A DNA stretch of 64,000 bases. Origin: Teichococcus oryzae. Its GTDB lineage: Bacteria > Pseudomonadota > Alphaproteobacteria > Acetobacterales > Acetobacteraceae. Under the pieces are notes generated by a model, which did no database searches, was not told the DNA's origin, and was given only the letters and a program-made list of their open reading frames with translations. A program made the translations under genes and the position numbers. The stretch lies in the NCBI RefSeq assembly GCF_008386565.1, contig NZ_VUKA01000001.1, positions 744,001 to 808,000 on the forward strand. The letters are read 5' to 3'. Shown piece by piece: positions 55,129-63,692 of the stretch (the first letter of the stretch is position 1; each line of letters opens with the position of its first letter).

Positions 55129-55758
55129 ATGGAAGCGTTCACCAGCATGTTGCCGGCATTGGCCGAGATCATGTGGCTCAACATCATCCTGTCCGGCGAC
55201 AACGCGGTGGTGATCGGCCTGGCGGCTGCGGGCCTGCCGCCGCACCAGCGCGGCAAGGCGGTGTTGTTCGGCGTGATCGCCGCCGCCGTGCTGCGGGTCG
55301 TCTTCTCGGTCTTCGCCAGCATGCTGCTGGCCTTGTGGTGGGTCGACCTTCTGGGCGGCCTGGCGCTGCTCTACATCGCATGGAGCTTCTTTGGCGAATT
55401 GCGGCATGGCGGCGAGGGCGCCGCCGGCGAGGGCAGGGCGCCGGCCGAGAAGACGCTGCCGCAGGCGCTGCGGCAGATCGTCCTGGCCGACGTTTCCATG
55501 AGCCTGGACAATGTGCTGGCGGTCGCCGCCGTGGCGCGGGCCAACCTCCCCTTGCTGATCGTCGGCCTGGTGGTTTCCATCCTGATGATGGGGCTGCTGG
55601 GCGGATTGCTGGCCAAGCTTCTGGATCGCTACAGATTCATCGCCTACATCGGCGTGGCGCTCATCACCTATGTGGGGCTGGAGCTGTTGTGGGAGGGCTT
55701 GATCATGGCGAACACGGTGCTGGGCCTCGGGATGGGCGTGCCGGAGGCGAGCCATTGA
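55129..55758 (+). CDS. TerC family integral membrane protein (YjbE-like), copy 2
   Basis: A 209-residue paralogue of the preceding gene with the same motifs: NIILSGDNAVVIGLAAAGLP and IVLADVSMSLDNVLAVAAVA. The helix count is the same, and the inter-half loop differs (GGEGAAGEGRAPAEK, less acidic). Both genes have AGGTTC just before the start codon. Likely metal-ion (Mn2+) export or a related function. It overlaps the following lipoprotein gene by TTGA. Confidence 0.92.
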   Translation: MEAFTSMLPALAEIMWLNIILSGDNAVVIGLAAAGLPPHQRGKAVLFGVIAAAVLRVVFSVFASMLLALWWVDLLGGLALLYIAWSFFGELRHGGEGAAGEGRAPAEKTLPQALRQIVLADVSMSLDNVLAVAAVARANLPLLIVGLVVSILMMGLLGGLLAKLLDRYRFIAYIGVALITYVGLELLWEGLIMANTVLGLGMGVPEASH

Positions 55759-56378
55759 GGCTGCGCCGCATGGCTGCCGGCGCCCTGCTGGCGGCCATGC
55801 TGGCCGGGTGCGTGGCGCCAGGCTCCCAGGATGGCGCGGCGATGCGCCCCCCGCTCGATGAGGTGCTGGCCCGGCTACCGGGGGAAGCGGAGGGCTTCAC
55901 CCGCGGCATCACCGCCGACATGGAGGCGAACCAGCCCGGGCAGGGCCGCGCCATCGACTATGCCACGGCGGCGCGGGATGGCGTGGCGGCGCGGGCCGCC
56001 ATCGCCACGGTGATGATCTATGACCATGGCATGCCGCCGCTGCCCCCCGCGACGCCGGAAGCCAATGTGGTCGCCAAGCTGGAGGAAGGCGTGGCGGAGG
56101 CGCTGTCCCCGGCGCCCGGCCGCAGCATGGCCGAGCGGGAGCGCCATGTCCTGCCGGTGTCGGGTGGCGGGCCGCTGCAATGCGCGGTGCTGGGCGGCAG
56201 CTATGGCCGCACGGCGATGTGGCAGCAGGTTTGCGTCGGCGTGGCCGCGGGCCGCTTCCTGAAGGTGTTCGTGGCGGTTCCGGAAAGGCAACGCGGCCTG
56301 CTCAATCTGGATGCCGACAGCTTCACCCGCCGCATCGCCCTGGCGGCGCGGGGCGCCGTGGAAATGGCGGCGCGCTGA
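55755..56378 (+). CDS. Hypothetical lipoprotein coupled to TerC copy 2
   Basis: 207 residues from TTG 55755, which overlaps the terC stop and has GGAGG seven bases upstream; ATG 55770 is an alternative. Lipobox MLAGC is in RLRRMAAGALLAAMLAGCVA. The mature part has ARLPGEAEGFTRGITADMEA, YDHGMPPLPPATPEANVVAK and CAVLGGSYGRTAMWQQVCVG, with two Cys that could form a disulfide. I recognise no family. The coupling suggests it works with the TerC protein at the envelope. Confidence 0.75.
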   Translation: MRLRRMAAGALLAAMLAGCVAPGSQDGAAMRPPLDEVLARLPGEAEGFTRGITADMEANQPGQGRAIDYATAARDGVAARAAIATVMIYDHGMPPLPPATPEANVVAKLEEGVAEALSPAPGRSMAERERHVLPVSGGGPLQCAVLGGSYGRTAMWQQVCVGVAAGRFLKVFVAVPERQRGLLNLDADSFTRRIALAARGAVEMAAR

Positions 56379-56382
56379 AGCC

Positions 56383-56790
56383 TCAGCGCTGCCGCGGCCA
56401 GTCCAGCCGCGGCTCGGCGCGCGAGTTCCGCAGCGGCGCGCGGTCGGGATAGGCGGGCGGGGGCAGCACCGGCGGCACCACGCGCGGGGCCTGCTCGGGG
56501 GGCGCCTTGCCGTTGAAGGAAGGCGGCTCGACCCAGCCTTCGCCTGTCGTGGCGGCGCGGCGCGCGGCGCCGGGGTCCTGCAAGGAGAAGGCGAGCTCGC
56601 GGATTTCCGCCTGGATCTCGTCCAGCTGCACCTCCAGGGCTTCCAGCCGCGCCTTCACCCCGAACACGCTGAACGGCATCAGCAGAAAGGCGGCGGCGCA
56701 AAGAAGGCCCAGCAGCAGCAGCAGAAGCCCCGTCCATTCCGGCATGCCCGGAATGGCCAGGGAGGAAACCAGCTGGCGCACATCCTCCAT
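56383..56790 (-). CDS. Single-pass membrane protein with coiled coil
   Basis: A 135-residue protein with one helix (WTGLLLLLLGLLCAAAFLL, about 19-38). A coiled coil follows (RLEALEVQLDEIQAEIRELA) and then a Pro-rich cytoplasmic or periplasmic tail. No family recognised. It begins 3 bp after the moaA stop on the same strand, so it is probably co-transcribed. It is convergent with the lipoprotein gene 4 bp away. Confidence 0.7.
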   Translation of the reverse strand: MEDVRQLVSSLAIPGMPEWTGLLLLLLGLLCAAAFLLMPFSVFGVKARLEALEVQLDEIQAEIRELAFSLQDPGAARRAATTGEGWVEPPSFNGKAPPEQAPRVVPPVLPPPAYPDRAPLRNSRAEPRLDWPRQR

Positions 56791-56793
56791 GGA

Positions 56794-57786
56794 TCAGCCG
56801 CCCGTCATGCTCATGTGGCGGCCCACGGCCGGGCGCTCATGGCGGCGGTCGATGATGAAGTCGTGCCCCTTCGGCTTGCGGGCGATGGCGTCCTCGATCG
56901 CCTGGCGCAGCCCGTCCTCGTCCACCGAGGGATCGCGCAGCACGCTTCTCAGGTCGGCGGCATCCTCCTGGCCGAGGCACATGAACAGCGTGCCGGTGCA
57001 GGTCAGGCGGACCCTGTTGCAGCTTTCGCAGAAATTGTGGGTCATCGGCGTGATGAAGCCGAGGCGCCGCCCGGTTTCCTTGACCACCCAGTAGCGGGCG
57101 GGACCACCGGTGGCGTAGTCGGTTTCCTGCAACGTCCAATGCGCCCGCAGCCGGTCCCGCACCACGGACAATGGCAGATACTGGTCGACGCGGCTGGCAT
57201 CCACCTCGCCCATCGGCATGGTTTCGATCAGCGTCAGGTCGAAGCCATGTTCGCCGCACCAGACCACCATGCGGTCGAACTCGTCCTCATTGACGCCCTT
57301 CATGGCGACCGCGTTGATCTTGACCTGCAGCCCGGCGGCCTTGGCGGCGAAGATGCCGTCCAGCGTCTTGTCGATGTCGCCCCAGCGGGTGAGGGCCCGG
57401 AAGCGCCCCGGGTCCAGCGAGTCGAGCGACACGTTGATGCGCCGCACCCCCGCCGCCGCCAGATCGGGCGCGTGCTTGGTCAGCTGGGTGCCGTTGGTGG
57501 TGAGCGTCAGCTCCTGCAGGCCATCCGGGCCGATGCGCTCCCCAAGGCTGCGCACCAGGCGCATGACATCCTTGCGCACCAGCGGCTCCCCGCCGGTCAG
57601 GCGGATGCGGCGCACGCCGAGGCCGATAAAGGCGCCGCACAAGCGGTCCAGCTCCTCCAGCGTGAGCACTTCGGCCTTCGGCAGGAAGGTCATGTGTTCC
57701 GCCATGCAGTACACACAGCGCAGATCACAGCGATCCGTCACGGAAACGCGCAGATAGCTGATCCGCCGGCCGAACGGATCAATCAT
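56794..57786 (-). CDS. moaA: GTP 3',8-cyclase MoaA (molybdenum cofactor)
   Basis: A 330-residue radical-SAM enzyme that begins molybdopterin synthesis from GTP. The N-terminal 4Fe-4S motif is [15 protein letters not shown], and SAM-binding is [15 protein letters not shown]. The C-terminal cluster Cys are in [20 protein letters not shown], and the conserved C-terminal Gly-Gly is intact (SMTGG end). ATG 57786 is the usual start; a TTG at 57795 would add three residues. No other moa genes are in the window. Confidence 0.96.
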   Translation of the reverse strand: MIDPFGRRISYLRVSVTDRCDLRCVYCMAEHMTFLPKAEVLTLEELDRLCGAFIGLGVRRIRLTGGEPLVRKDVMRLVRSLGERIGPDGLQELTLTTNGTQLTKHAPDLAAAGVRRINVSLDSLDPGRFRALTRWGDIDKTLDGIFAAKAAGLQVKINAVAMKGVNEDEFDRMVVWCGEHGFDLTLIETMPMGEVDASRVDQYLPLSVVRDRLRAHWTLQETDYATGGPARYWVVKETGRRLGFITPMTHNFCESCNRVRLTCTGTLFMCLGQEDAADLRSVLRDPSVDEDGLRQAIEDAIARKPKGHDFIIDRRHERPAVGRHMSMTGG

Positions 57787-57881
57787 GGCGGCCAACTCCC
57801 GGCGGGTGATGAATGCGAAACCGATCCTTCATTTGGGCTGCTCCCCCCCATCCGCGCAAGCCCTGGCTGCGGCTTGGGCTT

Positions 57882-58055
57882 TCACGCTGGGTCGATCACT
57901 TCCAGCGTGACCTGCGCGGCGTTGATCAGCAGCTTGCCCGCATGCTCGAAATTCACCGTCACGCGGTCGCCGGCCACGGACTGCACCTGGCCGGTGCCCC
58001 ATTCCGGATGGGCGGGATGCCGGACAAACAAGCCCGGCTCAAGGGAGGTCATCAT
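57882..58055 (-). CDS. DUF3553 family small protein
   Basis: A 57-residue protein: MTSLEPGLFVRHPAHPEWGT, then GQVQSVAGDRVTVNFEHAGK and an end in VTLEVIDPA. This is the small beta-barrel (KOW/Tudor-like) module called DUF3553, also found at the C-terminus of UvrD/PcrA helicases, where it contacts partners. Two adjacent ATGs (58055, 58052) follow GGCCGGATGATG without a good ribosome site. Function unknown; RNA-polymerase or DNA-repair links are inference. Confidence 0.8.
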   Translation of the reverse strand: MMTSLEPGLFVRHPAHPEWGTGQVQSVAGDRVTVNFEHAGKLLINAAQVTLEVIDPA

Positions 58056-58213
58056 CCGGCCAGCCTGCCGCCGGCGCAAGCGCGATGCCAGCGGCAAATT
58101 TCCGGACCCGGCGGGCGGCGAGGGAAGCGGCCTTAAGGTTCTCTCAACAGGCCATGTCCAAGATGCCAGCCCGGCCCGTGCCGTTCCGGCCGGAGCCAGG
58201 CTGGAGGATGCGC

Positions 58214-58804
58214 ATGGATCTTGAGACAACCCTGGCGCAGGACCTGTGCGCCCGCCTGTGCCATGATCTGGTGGGGCCGCTCGGCACCGTCGCCGGGGCG
58301 CTGGACATGCTCGGCGAGGATCCGGAGGCCGCCGATCTCGCGCGCGACGCGGCCGGGGAGATCCGGCGGCGGTTGAAGTTCTGGCGCGCGGCCTGCGGCG
58401 GGGGCGGCAGCGCGGTTGCGGTCCCGGAACTGGCGGGATTGCTGGATGGCATGCTGGCCGGCGGGCGCGCCCGGCTGGAACTGCGAACCCTGGCGGAGGA
58501 CGAGCCCATTCCTAGCCCTGTCGCGCAGATGCTGCTGATGGCGGCCCTGCTGGCCGGGGAAGCCTTGCCGCGCGGTGGAACCGTGGCGCTGACGCAGGAG
58601 GCGGAGGGTTACACGCTGCGCCCGGAAGGCCGCGTCGTGAACTGGCCGGCGGCGCTGCTGGCCGTGCTGGAGGGGCAGCCGGCGCAGGGGCCGCGCGAAC
58701 TTCCGGCGGGCATGCTGCGGCGGCACGCGGATGCGGCGGGCTGGACGATGGAACTGGCGGTGCGGGAAGGCGTGCTGCGGCTTCGGCCGGCCATCCGCGG
58801 CTGA
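58214..58804 (+). CDS. chpT: ChpT-like histidine phosphotransferase
   Basis: A 196-residue protein. The H-box ARLCHDLVGPLGTVAGALDM has phospho-acceptor His17, as in Caulobacter ChpT, which passes phosphate from CckA to CtrA and CpdR. A degenerate ATPase-like second half (QMLLMAALLAGEALPRGGTV) fits the pseudo-kinase fold. ATG 58214 has GGAGG six bases upstream; the ORF to 58085 overlaps the DUF3553 leader. The gene stands just upstream of the che operon, so it might also exchange phosphate with the chemotaxis regulators. Confidence 0.85.
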   Translation: MDLETTLAQDLCARLCHDLVGPLGTVAGALDMLGEDPEAADLARDAAGEIRRRLKFWRAACGGGGSAVAVPELAGLLDGMLAGGRARLELRTLAEDEPIPSPVAQMLLMAALLAGEALPRGGTVALTQEAEGYTLRPEGRVVNWPAALLAVLEGQPAQGPRELPAGMLRRHADAAGWTMELAVREGVLRLRPAIRG

Positions 58805-58901
58805 AGCCGGGTCCTGCCCGCGCCGGGCCGATGACCATGGCCGAGGGCGGGAATGCGCGAATCCGGCACAGGCCGTTTACCGGTTGTTGTGGGTCCGCCG
58901 C

Positions 58902-58928
58902 ACAGGCTGAGAGACGAACCCAGCCTGT
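58902..58928 (+). promoter_or_regulatory. Hairpin in the cheA leader
   Basis: ACAGGCTG (58902-58909) and CAGCCTGT (58921-58928), perfect 8-bp stem, 11-nt loop. It ends 11 bases before the cheA ATG and could mask its ribosome site. Confidence 0.5.
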
Positions 58929-58939
58929 CGGGGACTGTG

Positions 58940-61573
58940 ATGGACGATCTGCTCGCTGACTTTCTGACCGAGACCAATGAAGGGTTGGCCGCCCTCGATG
59001 GTGCGTTGCTGAAGCTGGAGAAGGCGCCAAACGACCGGCAGACCCTCTCCGAGATCTTCCGCAATGTTCACACCATCAAGGGAACCTGCGGCTTTCTCGG
59101 CCTTTCCCGCCTGGAAAAGGTCGCCCACGCGGCCGAGAACGTGCTTGGCCGCTATCGCGACGGCACGTTGCCGGTCACGCCGGAAGGCATCACGCTGATC
59201 CTTTCCGCCCTGGACGGGCTGAAGAACATCGTGGCCGGGCTGGAAGGCACCGGCAGCGAGCCGCCCGGCAATGACGGGCCGCTGATCGCGGCGCTGGATG
59301 CCGCCTGGCGCGGCGGAGCGGCGCCCTCCGGACCCGCAGGAGACGGTGCCGAGGCAGGCGGCTCCCCTGCCGAGGACGCGGCCCCGGCCGAGGCGCTGTT
59401 CCAGGTTTCGCCCGAGCCCACCGCCGTCGCGCCGGCACCCCCGGTTCCGGCCCGCCCGGAAGAGGCCGAAGGGCCTGCCACCGCCCTGGCCGCCGCTTCG
59501 GTTTCCGCCCAGGGCGGAGGGCCGATCACGCCAGCCCAGACCATCCGTGTCTCGGTGGACGTGCTGGAAGACCTGATGACGCTGGTCAGCGAGCTGGTGC
59601 TGACGCGCAACCAGTTGTTGCAGCTGGTCCGCGCCCGTGGCGACGCGGCCCTGACCGTGCCCCTGCAGCGCCTGTCGCACATCACGTCGGAATTGCAGGA
59701 AGGCGTGATGAAGACGCGCATGCAGCCGATCGGCAATGCATGGCAGAAGCTGCCGCGCATCGTGCGCGACCTCGCCAACGAGCTTGGCAAGAAGATCGAG
59801 CTGGTGATGAAGGGCGCCGACACCGAGCTGGATCGGCAGGTGCTGGAGCTGATCAAGGACCCGCTGACGCATATGGTGCGCAACAGCGGCGACCACGGCC
59901 TGGAGAACCCCGAGCAGCGGCGGGCCGCCGGCAAGCCGGAACTCGGCCGCATCACGCTGAACGCCTATCACGAAGGCGGCCACATCATCATCGAGATCGG
60001 CGATGACGGGCGCGGCCTGTCGGTGGAAAAGATCAAGGCCAAGGTGCTGAGCCAGGGCCTGACCAACGAGGCGGAGCTCGCCGGCATGAGCGAGCGGGAA
60101 ATCCAGCATTTCATCTTCCGCGCCGGCTTCTCCACCGCCGCCGCCGTGACCTCGGTGTCGGGCCGCGGCGTCGGCATGGACGTGGTGAAGACCAACGTCG
60201 AGAAGATCGGCGGCACCATCGAGCTGCGCTCGGTGGAAGGGAAGGGCACGACCTTCTTCATCAAGATCCCCCTGACGCTCGCCATCGTCTCGGCGCTGAT
60301 CGTGGAAGCGGGAGGCGAGCGCTTCGCCGTGCCGCAGATCGGCGTGGTGGAGCTGGTGCGCGCCGGCGGCAGTGCCGAGGGCGCGCAGATCGAGCGCATC
60401 CACGACACCCCCGTGATGCGCCTGCGCGACCGCCTGCTGCCGCTGGTGTCGCTGTCGCGGCTGCTGCAGCTCGACCAGCGGCCGGAGGAGGCGGGCAAGG
60501 AGGAAGGCTTCGTCATCGTCACCCAGGTGGGCGGCAACGTCTTCGGCATCATTGTCGACAAGGTGTTCGATACCGAGGAGATCGTGGTGAAGCCGGTGGC
60601 GCCTATCCTGCGCCATGTCACGATGTTCAGCGGCAACACCATCCTGGGCGATGGCAGCGTCATCATGATTCTCGATCCCAACGGCATCGCCCGCGCCACC
60701 GGCGTCGGCGCCGACGGGCCGGTGGATGAGGCGGTGCAGGCCAGCAATCTCGGGCGCGGCACCCGTTCCGGCGAGCGCACCGCGCTGCTGCTGTTCTCCG
60801 CGGGGGATGGCACGCCCAAGGCGGTTCCGCTCGGCCTCGTGGCGCGGCTGGAGGATCTGCCGGCCGAAAGCATCGAGCATTCCGGCGGCAAGTTCCTGGT
60901 GCAGTATCGCGGCAAGCTGATGCCGCTGGTGCCGATGTCCGGCCATTGGGCGCCGCCCGCGCCGGGCCGCCGCCAGGCCGTTCTTGTGTTCAACGACCGC
61001 GACCGCGCCATGGGGCTGATGGTGGACGCCATCCTCGACGTGGTGGAGGAATGCCTGAACATCGAGGGCGCTTCCGAGCAGCCGGGCTTCCTCGGCTCCT
61101 CCGTGATCTGCGGCAAGGTGACCGATGTGATCGATTGCTCTTGGTGGCTGCACCAGGCTGGCGATGACTGGTTCCGGCAGCGCCAGGAGATGTCGCCGCC
61201 GCGCGTTCTCCTTGTGGAGGACAGCGCCTTCTTCCGCCACCTGCTGGTGCCCGGCCTGGGCGCCGTCGGCTACGCGGTGACGGCGGTGAACAGCGCGGCC
61301 GAGGCGCTGCGGCTGCGCGAGCAGGGCGCCGCTTTCGACGTGATCGTTTCCGACATCGAGATGCCGGATCTCGACGGCCTCGGCCTGGCGCGGGCGGTGC
61401 GGCTGGAAGGGCCGTGGCGCGGCGTGCCGATGATCGCCCTGAGCGGCCGCATGGACAATGAACGGCTGCAACAGGCGCTGGCGGCCGGCTTCAACACCGC
61501 GCTTGGCAAATCGGACCGTGAGGCCTTGCTGGCCTCGCTGGGCGATTGCCTGAGCGCGCAGACCCTGGCCTGA
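58940..61573 (+). CDS. cheA: Hybrid chemotaxis histidine kinase CheA with C-terminal receiver
   Basis: 877 residues. HPt domain with His44 (NVHTIKGTCGFL); an Ala/Pro-rich linker (about 115-200); P3 dimerisation (about 205-265); HATPase with VRNSGDHGLEN, GDDGRGLS and GRGVGMDVVKTNV (about 265-445); two CheW-like domains (about 450-590 and 615-745); C-terminal receiver (about 755-877) with Asp805 (VSDIEMPDLDGL). A duplicated CheW domain plus a receiver is typical of alternative Che systems rather than the E. coli type. No receptor gene is visible. Start ATG 58940 gives the usual MDDLLADFL. Confidence 0.95.
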   Translation: MDDLLADFLTETNEGLAALDGALLKLEKAPNDRQTLSEIFRNVHTIKGTCGFLGLSRLEKVAHAAENVLGRYRDGTLPVTPEGITLILSALDGLKNIVAGLEGTGSEPPGNDGPLIAALDAAWRGGAAPSGPAGDGAEAGGSPAEDAAPAEALFQVSPEPTAVAPAPPVPARPEEAEGPATALAAASVSAQGGGPITPAQTIRVSVDVLEDLMTLVSELVLTRNQLLQLVRARGDAALTVPLQRLSHITSELQEGVMKTRMQPIGNAWQKLPRIVRDLANELGKKIELVMKGADTELDRQVLELIKDPLTHMVRNSGDHGLENPEQRRAAGKPELGRITLNAYHEGGHIIIEIGDDGRGLSVEKIKAKVLSQGLTNEAELAGMSEREIQHFIFRAGFSTAAAVTSVSGRGVGMDVVKTNVEKIGGTIELRSVEGKGTTFFIKIPLTLAIVSALIVEAGGERFAVPQIGVVELVRAGGSAEGAQIERIHDTPVMRLRDRLLPLVSLSRLLQLDQRPEEAGKEEGFVIVTQVGGNVFGIIVDKVFDTEEIVVKPVAPILRHVTMFSGNTILGDGSVIMILDPNGIARATGVGADGPVDEAVQASNLGRGTRSGERTALLLFSAGDGTPKAVPLGLVARLEDLPAESIEHSGGKFLVQYRGKLMPLVPMSGHWAPPAPGRRQAVLVFNDRDRAMGLMVDAILDVVEECLNIEGASEQPGFLGSSVICGKVTDVIDCSWWLHQAGDDWFRQRQEMSPPRVLLVEDSAFFRHLLVPGLGAVGYAVTAVNSAAEALRLREQGAAFDVIVSDIEMPDLDGLGLARAVRLEGPWRGVPMIALSGRMDNERLQQALAAGFNTALGKSDREALLASLGDCLSAQTLA

Positions 61574-61587
61574 GGAGCAAGACGGCA

Positions 61588-62085
61588 ATGCAGACCACGA
61601 TTCAGGCCACGGCCGCGGCAACGGCCGCGCGTCCCGGCACCGCGCTGATGAGTGACAGCGCCGCGCAGATGTATCTGACGCTGACGGTGGCCGGGCAGTT
61701 GTGCGGCGTGCCGGTGCTGGCGGTGCGGGACATCATGGCCGCGCCATCCATCACGCGCGTGCCGCTGGCCCCGCCCGAGGTGGCCGGCAGCCTCAACCTG
61801 CGTGGCCGCATCGTCACGGCGATCGACCTCCGGCGCCGGCTCGGCCTGCCCATGCGGGAAGCCGGCGCGCCGCCGCCGATGAGCGTCGTCGTCGAGCAGG
61901 GCGGGGAGCTCTACAGCCTGTTGTCGGATGCCGTGGGCGAGGTCGTGCCGCTGAAATCCGAGGGCTTCGCCGGCAACCCGCCGACCCTCGACACGGTGTG
62001 GCGCGACATCTCCCATGGCGTGCACCGGCAGGACGGGCAGTTGCTCATCGTGCTGGATGTCGACCGCATCCTGGCCATCGACTGA
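61588..62085 (+). CDS. cheW: CheW chemotaxis coupling protein
   Basis: A 165-residue SH3-like adaptor linking receptors to CheA. The N-terminal about 30 residues are Ala/Thr-rich. The CheW core runs YLTLTVAGQLCGVPVLAVRD, then GSLNLRGRIVTAIDLRRRLG and SLLSDAVGEVV, ending VLDVDRILAID. GAGGAG precedes the start. It is 14 bp after cheA and 12 bp before cheY. Confidence 0.94.
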   Translation: MQTTIQATAAATAARPGTALMSDSAAQMYLTLTVAGQLCGVPVLAVRDIMAAPSITRVPLAPPEVAGSLNLRGRIVTAIDLRRRLGLPMREAGAPPPMSVVVEQGGELYSLLSDAVGEVVPLKSEGFAGNPPTLDTVWRDISHGVHRQDGQLLIVLDVDRILAID

Positions 62086-62097
62086 GGACCCGCCGCC

Positions 62098-62487
62098 ATG
62101 AGCGACCCCAACACCGTGCTCTGCGTGGATGACAGCCGCGTCGTGCGCAAGGCGGCGCGCCGCATTCTGGAACGGCACGGCTTTTCCGTGCGGGAGGCGG
62201 AGAACGGGCTGGCGGCGCTGGAGGCCTGCCGCGCCGAGATGCCGCGCCTGGTGATGCTGGACTGGAACATGCCGGTGATGGACGGCATGGAGTTCCTGGT
62301 CGCCCTGCGCGCCGAATTCGGGCCGCGGGAGCCGCTGGTGATGCTGTGCACCACGGAAAGTGAGTTCGACCGCATCGTGCTCGCCCTGGGCAATGGCGCG
62401 AACGAGTACATCATGAAGCCCTTCGACGACGGGATCGTTACCGGCAAGCTTGTGCAGCTTGGCCTGCTTGAGGAAGCGGAGCCTTGA
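62098..62487 (+). CDS. cheY: CheY-like response regulator
   Basis: A 129-residue single-domain receiver. The acidic pair is in VLCVDDSRVVRK, phospho-acceptor Asp55 in VMLDWNMPVMDGME, the Thr switch in CTTESEF and Lys in MKPFDD. No output domain, so it is the flagellar-motor type or a phosphate sink. It overlaps cheB by TTGA. Confidence 0.95.
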   Translation: MSDPNTVLCVDDSRVVRKAARRILERHGFSVREAENGLAALEACRAEMPRLVMLDWNMPVMDGMEFLVALRAEFGPREPLVMLCTTESEFDRIVLALGNGANEYIMKPFDDGIVTGKLVQLGLLEEAEP

Positions 62488-63692
62488 ACGGGCCGCTTTC
62501 CCTTCCGCCGCGCGCGGCGCGGCAGGCTGTCCGGGTCATGCTGTGCGATGACAGCGCGACGGCGCGCTCGGCCTTCGCGCGGCTGCTCGGCAACGATCCC
62601 GAGCTGGACATCATCGGCGGTGTCGGCGATGGGCAGCAGGCGCTGGATGCGATCACGGCGCTGCCGCCCGGGCAGCGCCCGCATGTGCTGTTGCTGGACC
62701 TCGAAATGCCGGTGATGGATGGCATGACGGCGCTTCCCCGGTTGTTGAGGCTGCAGCCAGGCCTCGCCGTCATTGTCGCGAGCGCGCTGACGCAGCGTGG
62801 CGCCGAAGCCGCCATGGCCGCCCTGCGATCGGGGGCATCGGATTACGTTCCGAAGCCCACCGCCAGTGCCGGCGGAATGAACGATCCCGCCTTCAGGGCG
62901 GAATTGCTGGCCAAGGTGAAGGGCTGGGCACGGGTTCGGGCCGCGCCACGGGCCGCACCGGCACCGGTGGTCTCGCAGCCCGGCCCATTGCCACGCCCGC
63001 CTGCGTACGCATTCCAGGTCTCTGCCGCGAAGCCGCGTTCCATCGGCATGCCGGCCGGAATTCCGGTCAGGATGCCTGGGGCGCGGCCCAGGCCAAGGCT
63101 GCTCGCGATCGGGGCGTCCACGGGTGGCCTCCAGGCGCTGGCCGCCTTCGTGAAGCGGCTGACGGCGCCGCTGCCGCTGCCAGGCGTGATCGTCCAGCAC
63201 ATGCCGGCCGGCTTCACCGCCATGCTCGCGGATCACCTGTCGCGCCTGGGCGGCCCCCAGGCCGCCGAGGCCCGGGATGGAGAAATGCTGAGGGCGGGGC
63301 GCTTCTACGTCGCGCCCGGGGACCGGCACCTACTGGTGGAGAACGGCCCTGGCGGCATGGTGGCGAGGCTGACATCAGGCCCGCCGGAGAATTTCTGCCG
63401 CCCTGCGGTGGACCCGATGCTGCGCAGCGCCGTCAGGGCCTGCGACGGCCAGGTGCTGGCCGTCATCCTGACCGGGATGGGGCAGGACGGGATGCTGGGC
63501 TGCAAGGCGGTGGCGGCCGCGGGCGGCACGGTGATGGCGCAGGATGAGGCGTCCAGCGTGGTCTGGGGAATGCCCGGCGCCGTCGCCAGGGCGGGGCTGG
63601 CGGAGCATCTGCTGCCACCGGAACAGTTGGCGGAACGGGTTCTGGCGCAATTCGGGGCGGGGACCCCGGGCGCTGCGAGGGGGATGGCATGA
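62484..63692 (+). CDS. cheB: CheB protein-glutamate methylesterase
   Basis: 402 residues from TTG 62484. N-terminal receiver with Asp72 (LLLDLEMPVMDGM); linker (about 135-200); methylesterase domain with triad Ser212 (AIGASTGGLQAL), His239 (VIVQHMPAGF) and Asp335 (LTGMGQDGM). It demethylates and deamidates receptors once phosphorylated by CheA. The TTG start overlaps the cheY stop and the end overlaps cheR by ATGA. Confidence 0.95.
   Translation: MNGPLSLPPRAARQAVRVMLCDDSATARSAFARLLGNDPELDIIGGVGDGQQALDAITALPPGQRPHVLLLDLEMPVMDGMTALPRLLRLQPGLAVIVASALTQRGAEAAMAALRSGASDYVPKPTASAGGMNDPAFRAELLAKVKGWARVRAAPRAAPAPVVSQPGPLPRPPAYAFQVSAAKPRSIGMPAGIPVRMPGARPRPRLLAIGASTGGLQALAAFVKRLTAPLPLPGVIVQHMPAGFTAMLADHLSRLGGPQAAEARDGEMLRAGRFYVAPGDRHLLVENGPGGMVARLTSGPPENFCRPAVDPMLRSAVRACDGQVLAVILTGMGQDGMLGCKAVAAAGGTVMAQDEASSVVWGMPGAVARAGLAEHLLPPEQLAERVLAQFGAGTPGAARGMA

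Noticed and set aside
58877-61621. 914-residue open frame antisense to cheA
   Set aside because: Composition (His, Gln, Arg, Ala-rich) and full overlap with a well-supported gene mark it as a shadow.
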